Below, in pieces: positions 1 through 9,226 of a stretch of DNA of 64,000 nt. Position 1 is the stretch's first letter. Every line of letters begins with the position of its first letter. The position numbers and the translations under genes were made by a program. The notes below the pieces were generated by a model that worked only from the letters and a program-made list of their open reading frames with translations, did no database searches and was not told where the DNA came from. The stretch lies in the NCBI RefSeq assembly GCF_001651855.1, contig NZ_LNQC01000055.1, positions 53,800 through 117,799 on the forward strand. The letters run 5' to 3'. Source of the stretch: Sinorhizobium americanum. GTDB taxonomy: Bacteria > Pseudomonadota > Alphaproteobacteria > Rhizobiales > Rhizobiaceae.

Positions 1-1
1 G

Positions 2-409
2 GGCTTCCCGAACTTTTTCATGCTGTATGGCCCCAATACGGCGCTCGGTCATCGCGGCAACTTCATGTTCACGATCGAAAGTCAGATAGATTACGTGCTG
101 AGTGTTCTGCGCCAGATGGGCGAGGAGAAGCTCGATGAAGTCGAGTGCCGTCACGAAGTGTATCAACGCTACAACGAGACGATTCAAGAGATGCACCAGC
201 GGATGATCTGGAGCCATCCCGGGATGTCCACATATTTTCGCAATGACAGAGGGCGAATTGTAACGAACAGCCCGTGGCGCCTGATCGATTATTGGAACCT
301 GACGAAGGAAGCGAATCTCGCCGACTACCATACGGTGCGCCACCTCGGCTCCCAACCAGATGTCCCGGCTGAGCCGGTTCGAGAGGGCGGTCAGCCGGCT
401 CATCAGTAA
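2..409 (+). CDS. 3' end of a flavin-containing (Baeyer-Villiger type) monooxygenase, 5' end outside window
   Basis: The open frame enters from the left edge, so only the last 135 residues are visible. The opening GFPNFFMLYGPNT is the C-terminal motif of class B FAD monooxygenases (cyclohexanone or hydroxyacetophenone monooxygenase group), followed by the usual helical tail. These enzymes use NADPH and O2 to insert oxygen into ketones or oxidise heteroatoms in the cytoplasm; the substrate cannot be told from this fragment. A monooxygenase of this type (y4iD) is recalled from pNGR234a, in keeping with a symbiotic plasmid. The neighbouring nolG is convergent, with about 245 bases between that hold nothing I recognise. 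Confidence 0.75.
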   Translation, partial: GFPNFFMLYGPNTALGHRGNFMFTIESQIDYVLSVLRQMGEEKLDEVECRHEVYQRYNETIQEMHQRMIWSHPGMSTYFRNDRGRIVTNSPWRLIDYWNLTKEANLADYHTVRHLGSQPDVPAEPVREGGQPAHQ

Positions 410-655
410 TACAATGTAACTCCTTGCCTAACAAAGGCCGTGTTGACGACGAGCGCTGGCTCTCTTTGCGACCAGGTTGAATTCGCGACTTGCGGCAGTC
501 CACGAACTTCCCCGAGATCTGGCGCGTTCGTCTCCATGTTCAGGCACGCTGATGCGTCATCAAGAAACTGCCCCGCACAATCGCGCGTTCGGAAAATGGA
601 TTGGGCAACGTGCGCGCGGCTCGTTGATCTCCCAGGTTGTTATGCCCAAGCAACG

Positions 656-3600
656 TCATCTTTGGCCATGTCCCCGAGTGACAGGGCTACGGTTAAACGC
701 GATGGGCTCGCAATTGGGCGCATCCGCTTCCTGCTCAGATGTTTCGTGGCATAGCCCGGTACGGCATGCGAGCCGCGTCAGTGCCTCACGCAGGTCATCG
801 AAGTACGTGAATATGACCGGAATAACAATAAGGCAAAGTAGCGTTGACGTGATCACACCGCCTATCACCACAATGGCCATAGGCTGTCGGAAACTTGAAT
901 CGCCTCCCGTCAGGCTAAGAGCAACCGGGAGCATGCCCGACGCCATGGCGATGGTCGTCATCACAATGGGACGCCCGCGCTTATGGCAGGCATCCGCGAG
1001 AGCATCGAACCGCTCCATTCCCTGGCGGCGCGACACGATCGCGTATTCGACGAGGAGAATCGAGTTCTTCGTCACGACGCCCATGAGCATCAGCAGACCG
1101 ATGACGACTGGCGCGGAGAAGCTGGTCCCGGTTGCCACCAGCGGCAGCAGAGCCCCTCCGAGCGATAGGGGCAAGGCCATCAGGATAGTGAACGGTTGCA
1201 GGAAATCGTGAAATAGCAGAACGAGCACGGCATATATGCAAATTACACCGATTGCCATCGCGAAAGCGAAGCTTTGGAACAGTTCCGAGCTGCGCTGAAG
1301 TTCGCCTTGCTTCACGATCGTGACGCCCGGCGGCAGGTGCTCAAGAGCTGGCAGCGCCATTGCCTCGCGATAAACGTCGCCCAGAATGCGGCCGTTGAGC
1401 TCGACGGAAACAGTCGTATTGCGCATCCGATCGATCCGCTTGATCTCGGACGGACTTCCGCCAATACGGATGTCGGCGATTGATCCGAGATCGACACTGC
1501 CATGGGCTCCTGCCACCCTTATGTTCCGGATGTCGTCGAGGTTTGTGCGCGCCTCTGGCTTGAACCGGACGACGATGGGGATTTGCCGCTGAGGCAGATC
1601 GAGCTTTGGCAGGGCGGAAGTGTAATCGCCGTGTGTGGCAACCCGCACCGCTTCTGCGATGGCGCTTGAGGTTACTCCCAGTGCGGCTGCGCGTGAAAAG
1701 TCCGGCGTGATCTGAACCTCGGGCGCCTGCCTCGAGGCGGTCGAAGTCACCGCTCCAATACCGTTCAGCGTACGGAGTTGCTCCTCAAGCGCCTCGCTCG
1801 CCTGTTCAAGAACATCGGAATCATCGCTGGCAAGGCTGAGGACGAGCTGCGTACCGTTGCCGCCGCTACCGACCGCAACCCGCACTCCGGGGAGCATGGA
1901 GAGGGCCGAGCGGATATCGTTTTCGATCTCTGACTGCCTACGGTCGCGCTCGTTCAGCGGCGTCAGCATGACGTCAAGCGTAGCCGTCTCGATGCTGGCT
2001 CCGGGGCTATCACCCGACGATGCCGAGCCGACGGATGAGAAGACGTGTGTCACATCGCGAAGCTTGCTCACGATGTCTGCCGCCTTCTTGGTTGTCCTGT
2101 CCATTTGGTCGATGGTCGCGCCGGGCTGCTGGACCAGCGTCACCTGGGTCCGCGCATCGTCGGCAGCAGGCAGAAAGCCTGATTTCAGGAAGGGGATGGT
2201 GGAAAGCGAGAGCGCTACAAAGATCGCGGTCACGAAAAGCGTATTGTTTCTGTGGTACAAGGACGCCTTCACAACCGCCAAGTAGGCTCCCATGATTCGT
2301 CCATCCTTTACCTCGGTGGAATGCGGCTTCATGAAATAGGCAGCCATCATGGGTGTCAGCAGGCGCGCAACGACGAGAGAGGCGAGTACGGCGACTGCGG
2401 CGGTGATGCCGAACTGGCGGAAGAGCAGCCCTGGTATGCCGCCCATGAATGCCGTCGGAAGAAACACCGCCACGAGCGCGAGCGTAGTCGCAATAACGGC
2501 TAACCAGATCTCATTGGCGGCTTCGAGGGCGGCATCAATCGGCCGTTTGCCCATCTGGAGATGGCGAGCGATGTTCTCGATCTCCACGATGGCATCGTCG
2601 ACAAGTATGCCGACCACCAGCGACAGTGCAAGCAAGGTAATGATATTAAGACTGAAGTTGGCGAAGTACATGGCGAGGAAGGTTGGTATGACGGACAACG
2701 GCAGTGCGACGGCCGATACGAGCGTCGCGCGCCAGTCCCGTAGGAAGAACCACACGACCACGACGGCCAAGATCCCCCCCTCAAACAACATGTGCATCGA
2801 ACCTTGATAGCTATCGAGGATCGCTACGTCTCTACTGTAGATTTCATCGATCTGCACGCCGGGATGTTCGGCGGCGAACTGCTGCATCGCCTTCGCGACG
2901 TCGGCGGCAACGCCCGTGTCCGAAAACCCGTTTGAGCGCTTGACCGCGACAGCGATCACGGGCTGTCCGTCGAGATAGGCCAGCGAGGATCGGTCCGCGA
3001 AGCTGTCATTGACGGATGCGACATCGTCGAGACGGACCTGTTGTCCGTTGGCTAACGGAATTTGCAATCCCTTCAGATTTTCGACGGATGCAACGGCACC
3101 GAGCGTCCGCAACGTTTGGCGTGTGCCGCCAATTTCGCCAATTCCACCCGACGTATCTGCCTGGACCGATTTCAACTGTTCTGAAACGGCGGCTGCCGTG
3201 ACCCCGAGGGAAGCCATGGTCCCTGGATCGAGGTCGACATGAACCTCGCGATCAATACCGCCGAACCGGCTCACCTGTCCCACCCCCGCTACCGACAGAA
3301 GTGCCTTCGTCATATTGTTGTCGACGAACCAGGAAAGCTCAGTTTCGTTGAGACTGGACGAACGGACCGCGTAGGTGACCAGCGGGGCGCTCTGCATGGA
3401 GATTTTGGTGACGCTCGGCGTCTGCATCTGCGCCGGCAGATCTGGCTTTACACTGTCAACGGCATTGCGGACTTCATTCAAAACCTCGTCACTGTTCCTT
3501 TCCAGTTCGAAAGTGACGTCGATCGATACCGTGCCATCTGCAATCGTCGTTGCGATGTGGTCGAGATTGCTCAGCGACGCGAGCCGGTCCTCAATAACGC

Positions 3601-3793
3601 GGGCCACCTCCGTCTCGAGCTGCGTCGGCGCCGTGCCCTCGAGTGTAGCGCTGATGCTGATCCTCGGAAGGTCCATATCGGGGAAGTATTGGACCGGCAA
3701 CCGCTCGAAGGCCAAGAGCCCACCGAAGGTGAGCATTGCGAAGAGCAGTATCGCCGGTATGGGATTGAGAATCGACCAAGCAGAGAAATTCAT
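656..3793 (-). CDS. nolG: RND-family efflux permease, NolG-like
   Basis: A 1045-residue inner-membrane pump of the HAE1/AcrB type. The N-terminus (MNFSAWSILNPIPAILLF) gives TM1. The protein carries the two porter/TM halves of RND transporters, with the acidic TM4 motif at VVGILVDDAIVEIENIARH and a second set of TM helices near the C-terminus (ALPLSLGGALLPLVATG). It should export a substrate by proton antiport together with the adaptor encoded just upstream. In S. meliloti NolG belongs to a nod-box operon with nodM and nolF, and the nod box at 5403-5449 makes the same role likely here. GTG at 3796 lies one codon before ATG 3793; I prefer the ATG, a few bases after the nolF stop. No outer-membrane partner or nodN follows. 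Confidence 0.85.
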   Translation of the reverse strand: MNFSAWSILNPIPAILLFAMLTFGGLLAFERLPVQYFPDMDLPRISISATLEGTAPTQLETEVARVIEDRLASLSNLDHIATTIADGTVSIDVTFELERNSDEVLNEVRNAVDSVKPDLPAQMQTPSVTKISMQSAPLVTYAVRSSSLNETELSWFVDNNMTKALLSVAGVGQVSRFGGIDREVHVDLDPGTMASLGVTAAAVSEQLKSVQADTSGGIGEIGGTRQTLRTLGAVASVENLKGLQIPLANGQQVRLDDVASVNDSFADRSSLAYLDGQPVIAVAVKRSNGFSDTGVAADVAKAMQQFAAEHPGVQIDEIYSRDVAILDSYQGSMHMLFEGGILAVVVVWFFLRDWRATLVSAVALPLSVIPTFLAMYFANFSLNIITLLALSLVVGILVDDAIVEIENIARHLQMGKRPIDAALEAANEIWLAVIATTLALVAVFLPTAFMGGIPGLLFRQFGITAAVAVLASLVVARLLTPMMAAYFMKPHSTEVKDGRIMGAYLAVVKASLYHRNNTLFVTAIFVALSLSTIPFLKSGFLPAADDARTQVTLVQQPGATIDQMDRTTKKAADIVSKLRDVTHVFSSVGSASSGDSPGASIETATLDVMLTPLNERDRRQSEIENDIRSALSMLPGVRVAVGSGGNGTQLVLSLASDDSDVLEQASEALEEQLRTLNGIGAVTSTASRQAPEVQITPDFSRAAALGVTSSAIAEAVRVATHGDYTSALPKLDLPQRQIPIVVRFKPEARTNLDDIRNIRVAGAHGSVDLGSIADIRIGGSPSEIKRIDRMRNTTVSVELNGRILGDVYREAMALPALEHLPPGVTIVKQGELQRSSELFQSFAFAMAIGVICIYAVLVLLFHDFLQPFTILMALPLSLGGALLPLVATGTSFSAPVVIGLLMLMGVVTKNSILLVEYAIVSRRQGMERFDALADACHKRGRPIVMTTIAMASGMLPVALSLTGGDSSFRQPMAIVVIGGVITSTLLCLIVIPVIFTYFDDLREALTRLACRTGLCHETSEQEADAPNCEPIAFNRSPVTRGHGQR

Positions 3794-3797
3794 CACC

Positions 3798-4856
3798 TTA
3801 CTCAGCGATGTTCACGAGGTTGTTGTCCGACAGAAATGCACCGCCCGATGCCACGATCCTCGAGGACTGATCTATGCCGGAGACAATCTCGACCTGGCCA
3901 TCCTTGCGTCGGCCAGTTTCCGCCCGGACCCGTTGCACCCGCCGGTCGGCGCCGACCGTAAAGACGTAGCTTATCCCGTCGCGGAACACGATCGCCGTCT
4001 CCGGAACGGTAAGGGCCGAAGTCGTCTTCAGCTCAATGCTGCCGGTGACATAAAGGCCGACACGCGGATGAACGTCGGCAGGAAGCGTGACATAAACCAT
4101 CGCTCGGCCGGTTTCCGTGCTGACAGACGGTCCGACAAGCCTAACCTTGCCCTGGATGGGGCGCTCATCCGGGCCGTTGACCTCAACGCTCAGGCCCTCC
4201 GAAATGCGCGCTAGGTAGCGCGCCGAAACTTCAGCCTGCCACTCGACGCGCTGCTGACGGATCAGGCGGAATAGCTCGGTGCCAGTCGAAACGACTGCAC
4301 CTAGATCGGCAGTGCGTGACGTTATCAGTCCGTCGTCAACGGCAGTGACGGTCGTCTGAGCGAGCTTGATCTTCTGGCTGTCGAGCGCGGCCTTTTGCGA
4401 TTCAAGGCTTGCTACAGCCATCTGCTCGTCGGTTAATCGCTCGGCGATCTTCTCGTCTGAAATTGCTCCCGAGGGGCGAAGCTGCCGGGCTCGGTCCGCG
4501 TTCGCCTTCGCCTTTGCGAGATTTGCCTTTGCGGTCTCGACCGCCGCGGCTTGCTTTCGAAGGTCCGCCAGCACGCTGTCCTGGGAAAGCCGGACCAGTG
4601 TCTGCCCTTTGATCACAACCGATCCGACATCGACCAGAACGTCGGTTACGCGCAGGCCGCTCGTCTCGGAGGCGATAACAGCCTCCTGCCAAGGTTTGAG
4701 CCATCCGCTTGCAGGAACTGATTCCGGCCAGTCCCGTCGCGCCGGCGCGACCACTGAAACCGTGAGGGCGGGTGCTGCAGACTGATCCGCCATGGAACTC
4801 CCGAAGGGAAGCAGTGCCGAGCAAGCAATGGCGAGTGGTATAAACAGCCTTCTCAA
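3798..4856 (-). CDS. nolF: RND efflux periplasmic adaptor (membrane fusion protein), NolF-like
   Basis: A 352-residue membrane fusion protein with an N-terminal signal segment (LFIPLAIACSALLPFGSSMA), a lipoyl/barrel-sandwich half (ETSGLRVTDVLVDVGSVVIKG), an Ala/Lys-rich coiled-coil hairpin at about residues 100-160, the second barrel half and beta-barrel domains. It would link NolG to an outer-membrane channel in the periplasm. The start is TTG at 4856, preceded by GAGG at seven bases, and it directly abuts the stop of an upstream open frame. nolG follows with no real gap, so the two are one operon. With the nod box 550 bases upstream, expression is expected to respond to plant flavonoids through NodD. 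Confidence 0.85.
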   Translation of the reverse strand: MRRLFIPLAIACSALLPFGSSMADQSAAPALTVSVVAPARRDWPESVPASGWLKPWQEAVIASETSGLRVTDVLVDVGSVVIKGQTLVRLSQDSVLADLRKQAAAVETAKANLAKAKANADRARQLRPSGAISDEKIAERLTDEQMAVASLESQKAALDSQKIKLAQTTVTAVDDGLITSRTADLGAVVSTGTELFRLIRQQRVEWQAEVSARYLARISEGLSVEVNGPDERPIQGKVRLVGPSVSTETGRAMVYVTLPADVHPRVGLYVTGSIELKTTSALTVPETAIVFRDGISYVFTVGADRRVQRVRAETGRRKDGQVEIVSGIDQSSRIVASGGAFLSDNNLVNIAE

Positions 4857-4996
4857 CTAAAATCCTCGTCCGTCACGGCAGCAGCACATTTCCAAGGTCC
4901 GCATCAGCGCCATGGAGTTGTTCTTTCGATTGCTCGCACTCACTTGGGGCCGCGCCTCCATGCGATGACCGCCCTGTTCGGTAACCGCCAAACCTA

Positions 4997-5323
4997 TCAG
5001 AGCGTGGCAGGATGGTTGTCCCGGGCAGGCTGGTCCGCTGGATGGATCTGGCTTCCCAGGAAGAGAAGATTGGGCAGGTTGGACAGCCGGTTGGATCTGG
5101 CGTTGAGCGTCCGAAGCTCGACCGGGAGACCATCTGGCAGGATTGGTAACGAGTCGTTCGCAGCGTCGTGCCACGGAAGCTTGGCCGGGGCGGTCTCGGG
5201 CAGTTGCGTCGGTGGCTTCATCGCGGCATCGAGCCACCGAAGCGAAATATTACCTTCACCAGACCGGACCTGACCTGTATTCACCGTTGCCGTCTCTTCG
5301 GTAGCGTAATCAGGAGAGTGCAT
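4997..5323 (-). CDS. Short leucine-rich-repeat-like ORF between nod box and nolF, possible effector remnant
   Basis: A 108-residue open frame lying directly downstream of the nod box and upstream of nolF. Residues about 58-85 read LPDGLPVELRTLNARSNRLS followed by NLP, which matches the repeat pattern of the IpaH/NopM class of bacterial LRR effectors (LPxxLxxLxAxxNxLxxLP). Only about one and a half repeats are present and there is no NEL ubiquitin-ligase domain, so if the match is real this is a fragment. Another open frame continues to the nolF start but shows no recognisable domain. It might instead be a small nod-box-controlled protein of unknown function. No type III (tts) box was seen. 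Confidence 0.4.
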   Translation of the reverse strand: MHSPDYATEETATVNTGQVRSGEGNISLRWLDAAMKPPTQLPETAPAKLPWHDAANDSLPILPDGLPVELRTLNARSNRLSNLPNLLFLGSQIHPADQPARDNHPATL

Positions 5324-5402
5324 GCTAGTGCCCGTTGACCGCTCCTCTCATGCATGCTGCTCCGCCCTCAGATCACGTCTATCTTCATGCAACACGCCGC
5401 GG

Positions 5403-5449
5403 CATAATCACAATCGATTGTTTGGATGGAAGTCATCGATCTTATGGAT
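5403..5449 (-). promoter_or_regulatory. nod box (NodD-binding promoter element) reading toward nolFG
   Basis: On the minus strand the 47-base element starts with ATCCAT at 5449, has GATG in the middle, and contains ATCCAAACAATCGATT, the most conserved half of the rhizobial nod box, ending with a degenerate ATTATG in place of CCAATC. Orientation and place fit a promoter for the LRR-like ORF, nolF and nolG. NodD with a flavonoid would activate it. Confidence 0.85.
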
Positions 5450-5755
5450 ACATCGTAGTGAGATGCCCGCCAGCCGCCAGGCGCCCGTGCAGCTACAAGG
5501 GCCGGGGCAGGGCAGATCCGATGTCGCAAATGACGAGGCCTGGGATCGAATGCATCTATCCGCTGTTCTCCACAGTGCATCCAAGGTTTTTTGGCGGACT
5601 GCGGCATGAAGGCCATTCCGGCCGAACTTTCCCGTTTCCGGCGGTTCACCTATAAAATACCCTGAGATGGCAACGCGCCCGCGCTGCGATCCATGCTGAC
5701 TGCGCGTCTGGAGCTGCGCTAGACCAGGATGCGGCTCGACCCGCATCGCCTCGTC

Positions 5756-6766
5756 TTAAAATGGGGATCGGTTCACGCGCTTCCTAGTGTCAGATGGCTT
5801 TTCTCCGTAAGTTGCTTTGTACGCTATTGCAAACCTTCCAAAATGAGAGAAACCCCATTTCAGGCAAACTTTCCTCACAGATTGATTGCTGTCGGGATCG
5901 AGCAGGTCCTGCCGCGCCGCCCGCAAACGAAGCATCATTAGATAAGCAACAGGTGTTGTTTCCCTGAAAGCGCGGAAGCCCAGTTGTAACGCTCGACCGC
6001 TCACACCAGCCGCTTCTGCCACCATCGGCATCGTGATCGGCTGATCTATATTGGCCTGCATGTATTCGATCGCGCGACGGACATGCCGCGGGGCGATCGA
6101 GCAAGGAGTCTTGTCGAGCAAATGCGATAACCTGTGGGGAATTTGGCGCACCACCAGATCGGCCAGCGCCTGCGTCAGATATATCATTGCGATTGGAGAG
6201 CGCAGCAGCGCACCGTTGTCCCGCAGGCCGCTCATCATCGTTGAAACCAGATCGCCGATCATCTGACCAGTTGGTGTGGCCAGCTCCAACTCAGGCAATA
6301 GATCCAGAGAGCCGCTGAGCGGCACCTCAAATGTTTGGCTGACAGCTTGCAGGATAACGGACCAATTCAGCAACAACTCGTCTATTACATTTGATTGACC
6401 ATGCATGATAACTCTGTCCGGCTCAAAATTATTGTAGAGGAGTAGCTTCCCACCTCCGGCCTCGGCCGTGCGGTCCCCATATGTCACCGCCATGCCGCCA
6501 CTTCGAGGGATGACAATCGACAAATACTGGGCTGTTTCGGAAGTCGGCGCGATGCTGAACTGGAATTCGTTCTGGTGATAACCACTGATTAAAACTGCAT
6601 TGTCGCACGCAGCAAGATCGATTTCCCAATCAAAATCGCCAATCCTCCCGATTGGCTCGGCACGAAATGTACCGAAAGCCCCGCCGAGAGCTTCAATCAT
6701 GCCGTCGAAGGACGAACCGCGAAATGAAAACTGTGAAGGGCTATTTTCCGGCATCATCGATTCCAT
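5756..6766 (-). CDS. AraC-family transcriptional regulator
   Basis: A 336-residue regulator with an N-terminal sensing domain of the AraC-binding-like type (about 1-210) and a C-terminal pair of helix-turn-helix motifs. The first is at TMPMVAEAAGVSGRALQLGFRAF and the second ends with VRKVCLKWGFSHFGRFAIAYKATYGEKP, the classical AraC signature. It is transcribed away from the glycosyltransferase operon and toward the nod box region, and no ligand can be inferred. Similar AraC regulators are common on rhizobial symbiotic plasmids. ATG 6766 has only a weak ribosome site, so a start a few codons later (6757) is possible. Its target could be the neighbouring operon or the efflux genes. Confidence 0.85.
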   Translation of the reverse strand: MESMMPENSPSQFSFRGSSFDGMIEALGGAFGTFRAEPIGRIGDFDWEIDLAACDNAVLISGYHQNEFQFSIAPTSETAQYLSIVIPRSGGMAVTYGDRTAEAGGGKLLLYNNFEPDRVIMHGQSNVIDELLLNWSVILQAVSQTFEVPLSGSLDLLPELELATPTGQMIGDLVSTMMSGLRDNGALLRSPIAMIYLTQALADLVVRQIPHRLSHLLDKTPCSIAPRHVRRAIEYMQANIDQPITMPMVAEAAGVSGRALQLGFRAFRETTPVAYLMMLRLRAARQDLLDPDSNQSVRKVCLKWGFSHFGRFAIAYKATYGEKPSDTRKRVNRSPF

Positions 6767-7074
6767 TGCTTTTTTGCTTCACGCCGGATCAGGAGGTTGC
6801 GATCGGCCAACGTCCGGCGTCATAAATCTAAGGCTGGCCCTGATGGCCAGGGCTTATCGCCTCCGCTCCGCCCCTAAGCCTGGCGCGCGCATATACCAGC
6901 ATGCTGTCGCCGTCGACTGTGACGGCTGTCAGCGGTGTACCGATCCGTCGACGAGCAGCCGAGTGTCACCTCCGCCCGTTGTAAACGGCATGGTTTCGCG
7001 GGAATGGGAGCCGATACATCCTCTGCGGCCTGGCCGCCTGGCTCGGCTGACGTTTGACTTGAACGGTCCCGGTC
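6767..7074. other. Intergenic stretch, no gene seen
   Basis: This 308-base gap lies between the AraC gene and the end of the glycosyltransferase operon. It contains a small perfect hairpin (CTGGCC, five-base loop, GGCCAG at 6834-6850) without a T tract. No supported open frame was found. It must hold the araC promoter. Confidence 0.4.
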
Positions 7075-8487
7075 TTAAGGCGGTGAGCTGGATAGAGCCG
7101 ATCGAATCGAGTCATACCATTTTGGAATTTGCGAAATTTGCGTACTGGAGCGCAGGCAGTTTTCGCGTGCCGTTCTCGCCATCTCCTCGAAATCACTACG
7201 ATCGGCGGCTACAAGGCGATGCATCACGTCTGCAGCTTTGACCTCGATGTCCGGCTCGTCGAGGACAACTCCATTCAGCCCATTTACAACCTGCCTCTTC
7301 AGACCAAAGGCGGAAGACACTACGACGGGTTTGCCACGGAAAAGAGCCTCAGTTACTGTCAGGCCGAAGCCCTCCTCGCGAGAGAGCTGAAATATCCCAT
7401 GAGCGTTCTGTTGCAGCCGACCGACAATTTCGGCATTTGCGTTGCTGTCCTTCATCGAGATACAGGTGAGATATACGCGCCGCCGCACTTCCTCGGATAA
7501 TTGAGAGCATAGTCCTACGCATTTCTCGAAATACTCGCGTCCTTCAGGATCGTCAGACACACCTGAAGGATCCGGTCCCGCAATCACCAGGCAGGTATTA
7601 TCGGAGACCTCGGCGCGGGCCGTTCCAACAAAGCGATCGAACGCAGCGATGATGCGGTCGATGCCCTTCAGTCCATCCCACCTCGAGACGTGCAGGAAAT
7701 ACTGCGAGCCGAGAATGTCCTGAAGGGTCGCGTTTGGCTCGAATTCATGACCCTTGAACGATACCAAATTCTCCAGTGCCTGGCTCGGTGGCCCTTCATG
7801 GTTGCGGTTCTTGGTCGAGAAAGGGCTGATCGATGGCTGGATGAAATCGATGGGGCGACCGGCATCAAAGGCATATGCCTCGTCACTTAGAACAACGCGC
7901 TGGAAGGGACGAAGGTATTCCTTCAGGAGGTCCCATGTTTTCTCGACTGTCGGAGTGCGCTTCGGATAGCCGATGTGGCATCGCCAGATAGCCGGGTGTG
8001 GGTGAGAATCCAGGAACTGTGCGGCTGCACAAAGTGGCTGCGGATCATGAATGACAAGGAAGTCATCCGGTCCGATGATCCTTTCCAGCTCCGAGGCGCC
8101 TTGCTGCGACGTCTGAAGATAATGCGGCAGCAGCTCATCCATCCCTGCTGCGATAGTGTCGTGAAGAGAATTGTGGAGCCCTTTGGTGAACTCAAAGAAG
8201 TGTTCGTCCTTCGGCTTGAAGATAAGCCAGCGAACATCGAAACCAAGTTCCCGAAGGAGGCGTATGTGATGGGGAAGCATTTCAGCCACCCCACCGCCGA
8301 ACGCGGTGGAATTGATATGCCAGATACAACGGGCGCCAATCTTGTCACGAGTTGCGTTGGACGAACGAAAGAGTTCATCGAGAAGTTCCCCGTAGTCCGC
8401 CCGTTCCTCGGCGTAGCGCTCAAGGACCGACCCTTCCACCAGCACCTCGTCAAATAGAGGTGTGCACTGTTTCGTTGTTACCTTCAA
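7075..8487 (-). CDS. GT4-family glycosyltransferase, trehalose synthase (TreT)-like
   Basis: A 470-residue enzyme of the glycosyltransferase 4 type. Several blocks resemble TreT, which joins NDP-glucose and glucose into trehalose: AFGGGVAEMLPHHIRLLREL near residue 65, VIHDPQPLCAAAQFL near 155, WRCHIGYP, SISPFSTKNR, VSRWDGLKGIDRII in the nucleotide-sugar half, and SREGFGLTVTEALFRGKPVV with the conserved acidic donor-binding Glu. It is the last gene of a seven-gene leftward operon and follows a HAD phosphatase by 33 bases. The start is TTG at 8487 behind AGGAGG at eight bases. I infer that it makes an alpha-linked disaccharide core that other enzymes of the operon modify. The true acceptor is unknown. 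Confidence 0.8.
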   Translation of the reverse strand: MKVTTKQCTPLFDEVLVEGSVLERYAEERADYGELLDELFRSSNATRDKIGARCIWHINSTAFGGGVAEMLPHHIRLLRELGFDVRWLIFKPKDEHFFEFTKGLHNSLHDTIAAGMDELLPHYLQTSQQGASELERIIGPDDFLVIHDPQPLCAAAQFLDSHPHPAIWRCHIGYPKRTPTVEKTWDLLKEYLRPFQRVVLSDEAYAFDAGRPIDFIQPSISPFSTKNRNHEGPPSQALENLVSFKGHEFEPNATLQDILGSQYFLHVSRWDGLKGIDRIIAAFDRFVGTARAEVSDNTCLVIAGPDPSGVSDDPEGREYFEKCVGLCSQLSEEVRRRVYLTCISMKDSNANAEIVGRLQQNAHGIFQLSREEGFGLTVTEALFRGKPVVVSSAFGLKRQVVNGLNGVVLDEPDIEVKAADVMHRLVAADRSDFEEMARTARENCLRSSTQISQIPKWYDSIRSALSSSPP

Positions 8488-8520
8488 ATTCTGGTCCTCC
8501 TTTTGGTCTGGGAAGCAGGT

Positions 8521-9210
8521 TCAGTCCGGCCGGTAAGCAAGGAGCTCGCGAAAACTCTCGATCCAGCCCTTGGTGTCAGCGTGACCTTTGGCACCAGGGC
8601 CGACACCCACGCAGTCGCAGCCTGCAGCGGTTGCCGCTTCAATTCCGGTTTGGGTATCTTCAAACACCAAGCATCTTTCCGGGGCCATGCGCAGCATCAG
8701 CAATAGTCTTTGATAGGGTTGCGGATGCGGTTTTCCGTGACTGACGTCCTCAGCTGCAATCATGATTCTCGGGTAGGAGATTCCGGCCGCCTCGAGTCTG
8801 GCGATGGCCGAAACCCTTGTCGAAGAGGTGACGATGGATCTCCGTTCGTCAGGGATCGAGCTATAGAACTCCGCGGCCCCCTGGATTGGCCGCAACAGGC
8901 TCATTGCTTGGATCTCGTAATCCGCAATGCGAGCTGCTTCGCGTTCCGGCGAGAGACCGGGCGCAATAGCCTTCACCAGCTCGATATCCCTGCGAGCGGC
9001 CGACATCCTCATTGCGTGATCTGGACAAATCCGTTCCTCCAGCGCCCACCGACGGAGTGCGCTTTCGACGACAGCCCGGGAATCTACAAGGGTTCCGTCC
9101 AGGTCGAAGGCCACGTGATCATAACCTTCAAGCTGAGTTTCGATCGTGACTCCGTCCAGAGGATTCGAGTCATTGTGCGAATGGATTGTAGCTCTCGTTT
9201 GATCGTTCAC
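8521..9210 (-). CDS. HAD-superfamily sugar phosphatase or phosphoglucomutase-like hydrolase
   Basis: A 229-residue HAD subfamily IA protein with motif I FDLDGTLVDS (about 35-44), motif II in VTSSTRVSAI, the Lys of GKPHPQPY, and motif IV VFEDTQTGIEAA. This is the pattern of beta-phosphoglucomutase and small sugar-phosphate phosphatases. It probably removes a phosphate from a sugar intermediate of the surrounding operon; pairing of a HAD phosphatase with an oxidoreductase and aminotransferase is known in aminosugar pathways such as ntdABC of Bacillus. The start is GTG at 9210 behind GGAGG. It lies 16 bases after the aminotransferase. Confidence 0.8.
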   Translation of the reverse strand: MNDQTRATIHSHNDSNPLDGVTIETQLEGYDHVAFDLDGTLVDSRAVVESALRRWALEERICPDHAMRMSAARRDIELVKAIAPGLSPEREAARIADYEIQAMSLLRPIQGAAEFYSSIPDERRSIVTSSTRVSAIARLEAAGISYPRIMIAAEDVSHGKPHPQPYQRLLLMLRMAPERCLVFEDTQTGIEAATAAGCDCVGVGPGAKGHADTKGWIESFRELLAYRPD

Positions 9211-9226
9211 GGTTTGCCTCCGTGCA

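Noticed and set aside
6834..6850. Hairpin CTGGCC/GGCCAG as a terminator
   Set aside because: There is no T tract, and it is not just downstream of either neighbouring gene's stop codon in the right orientation.
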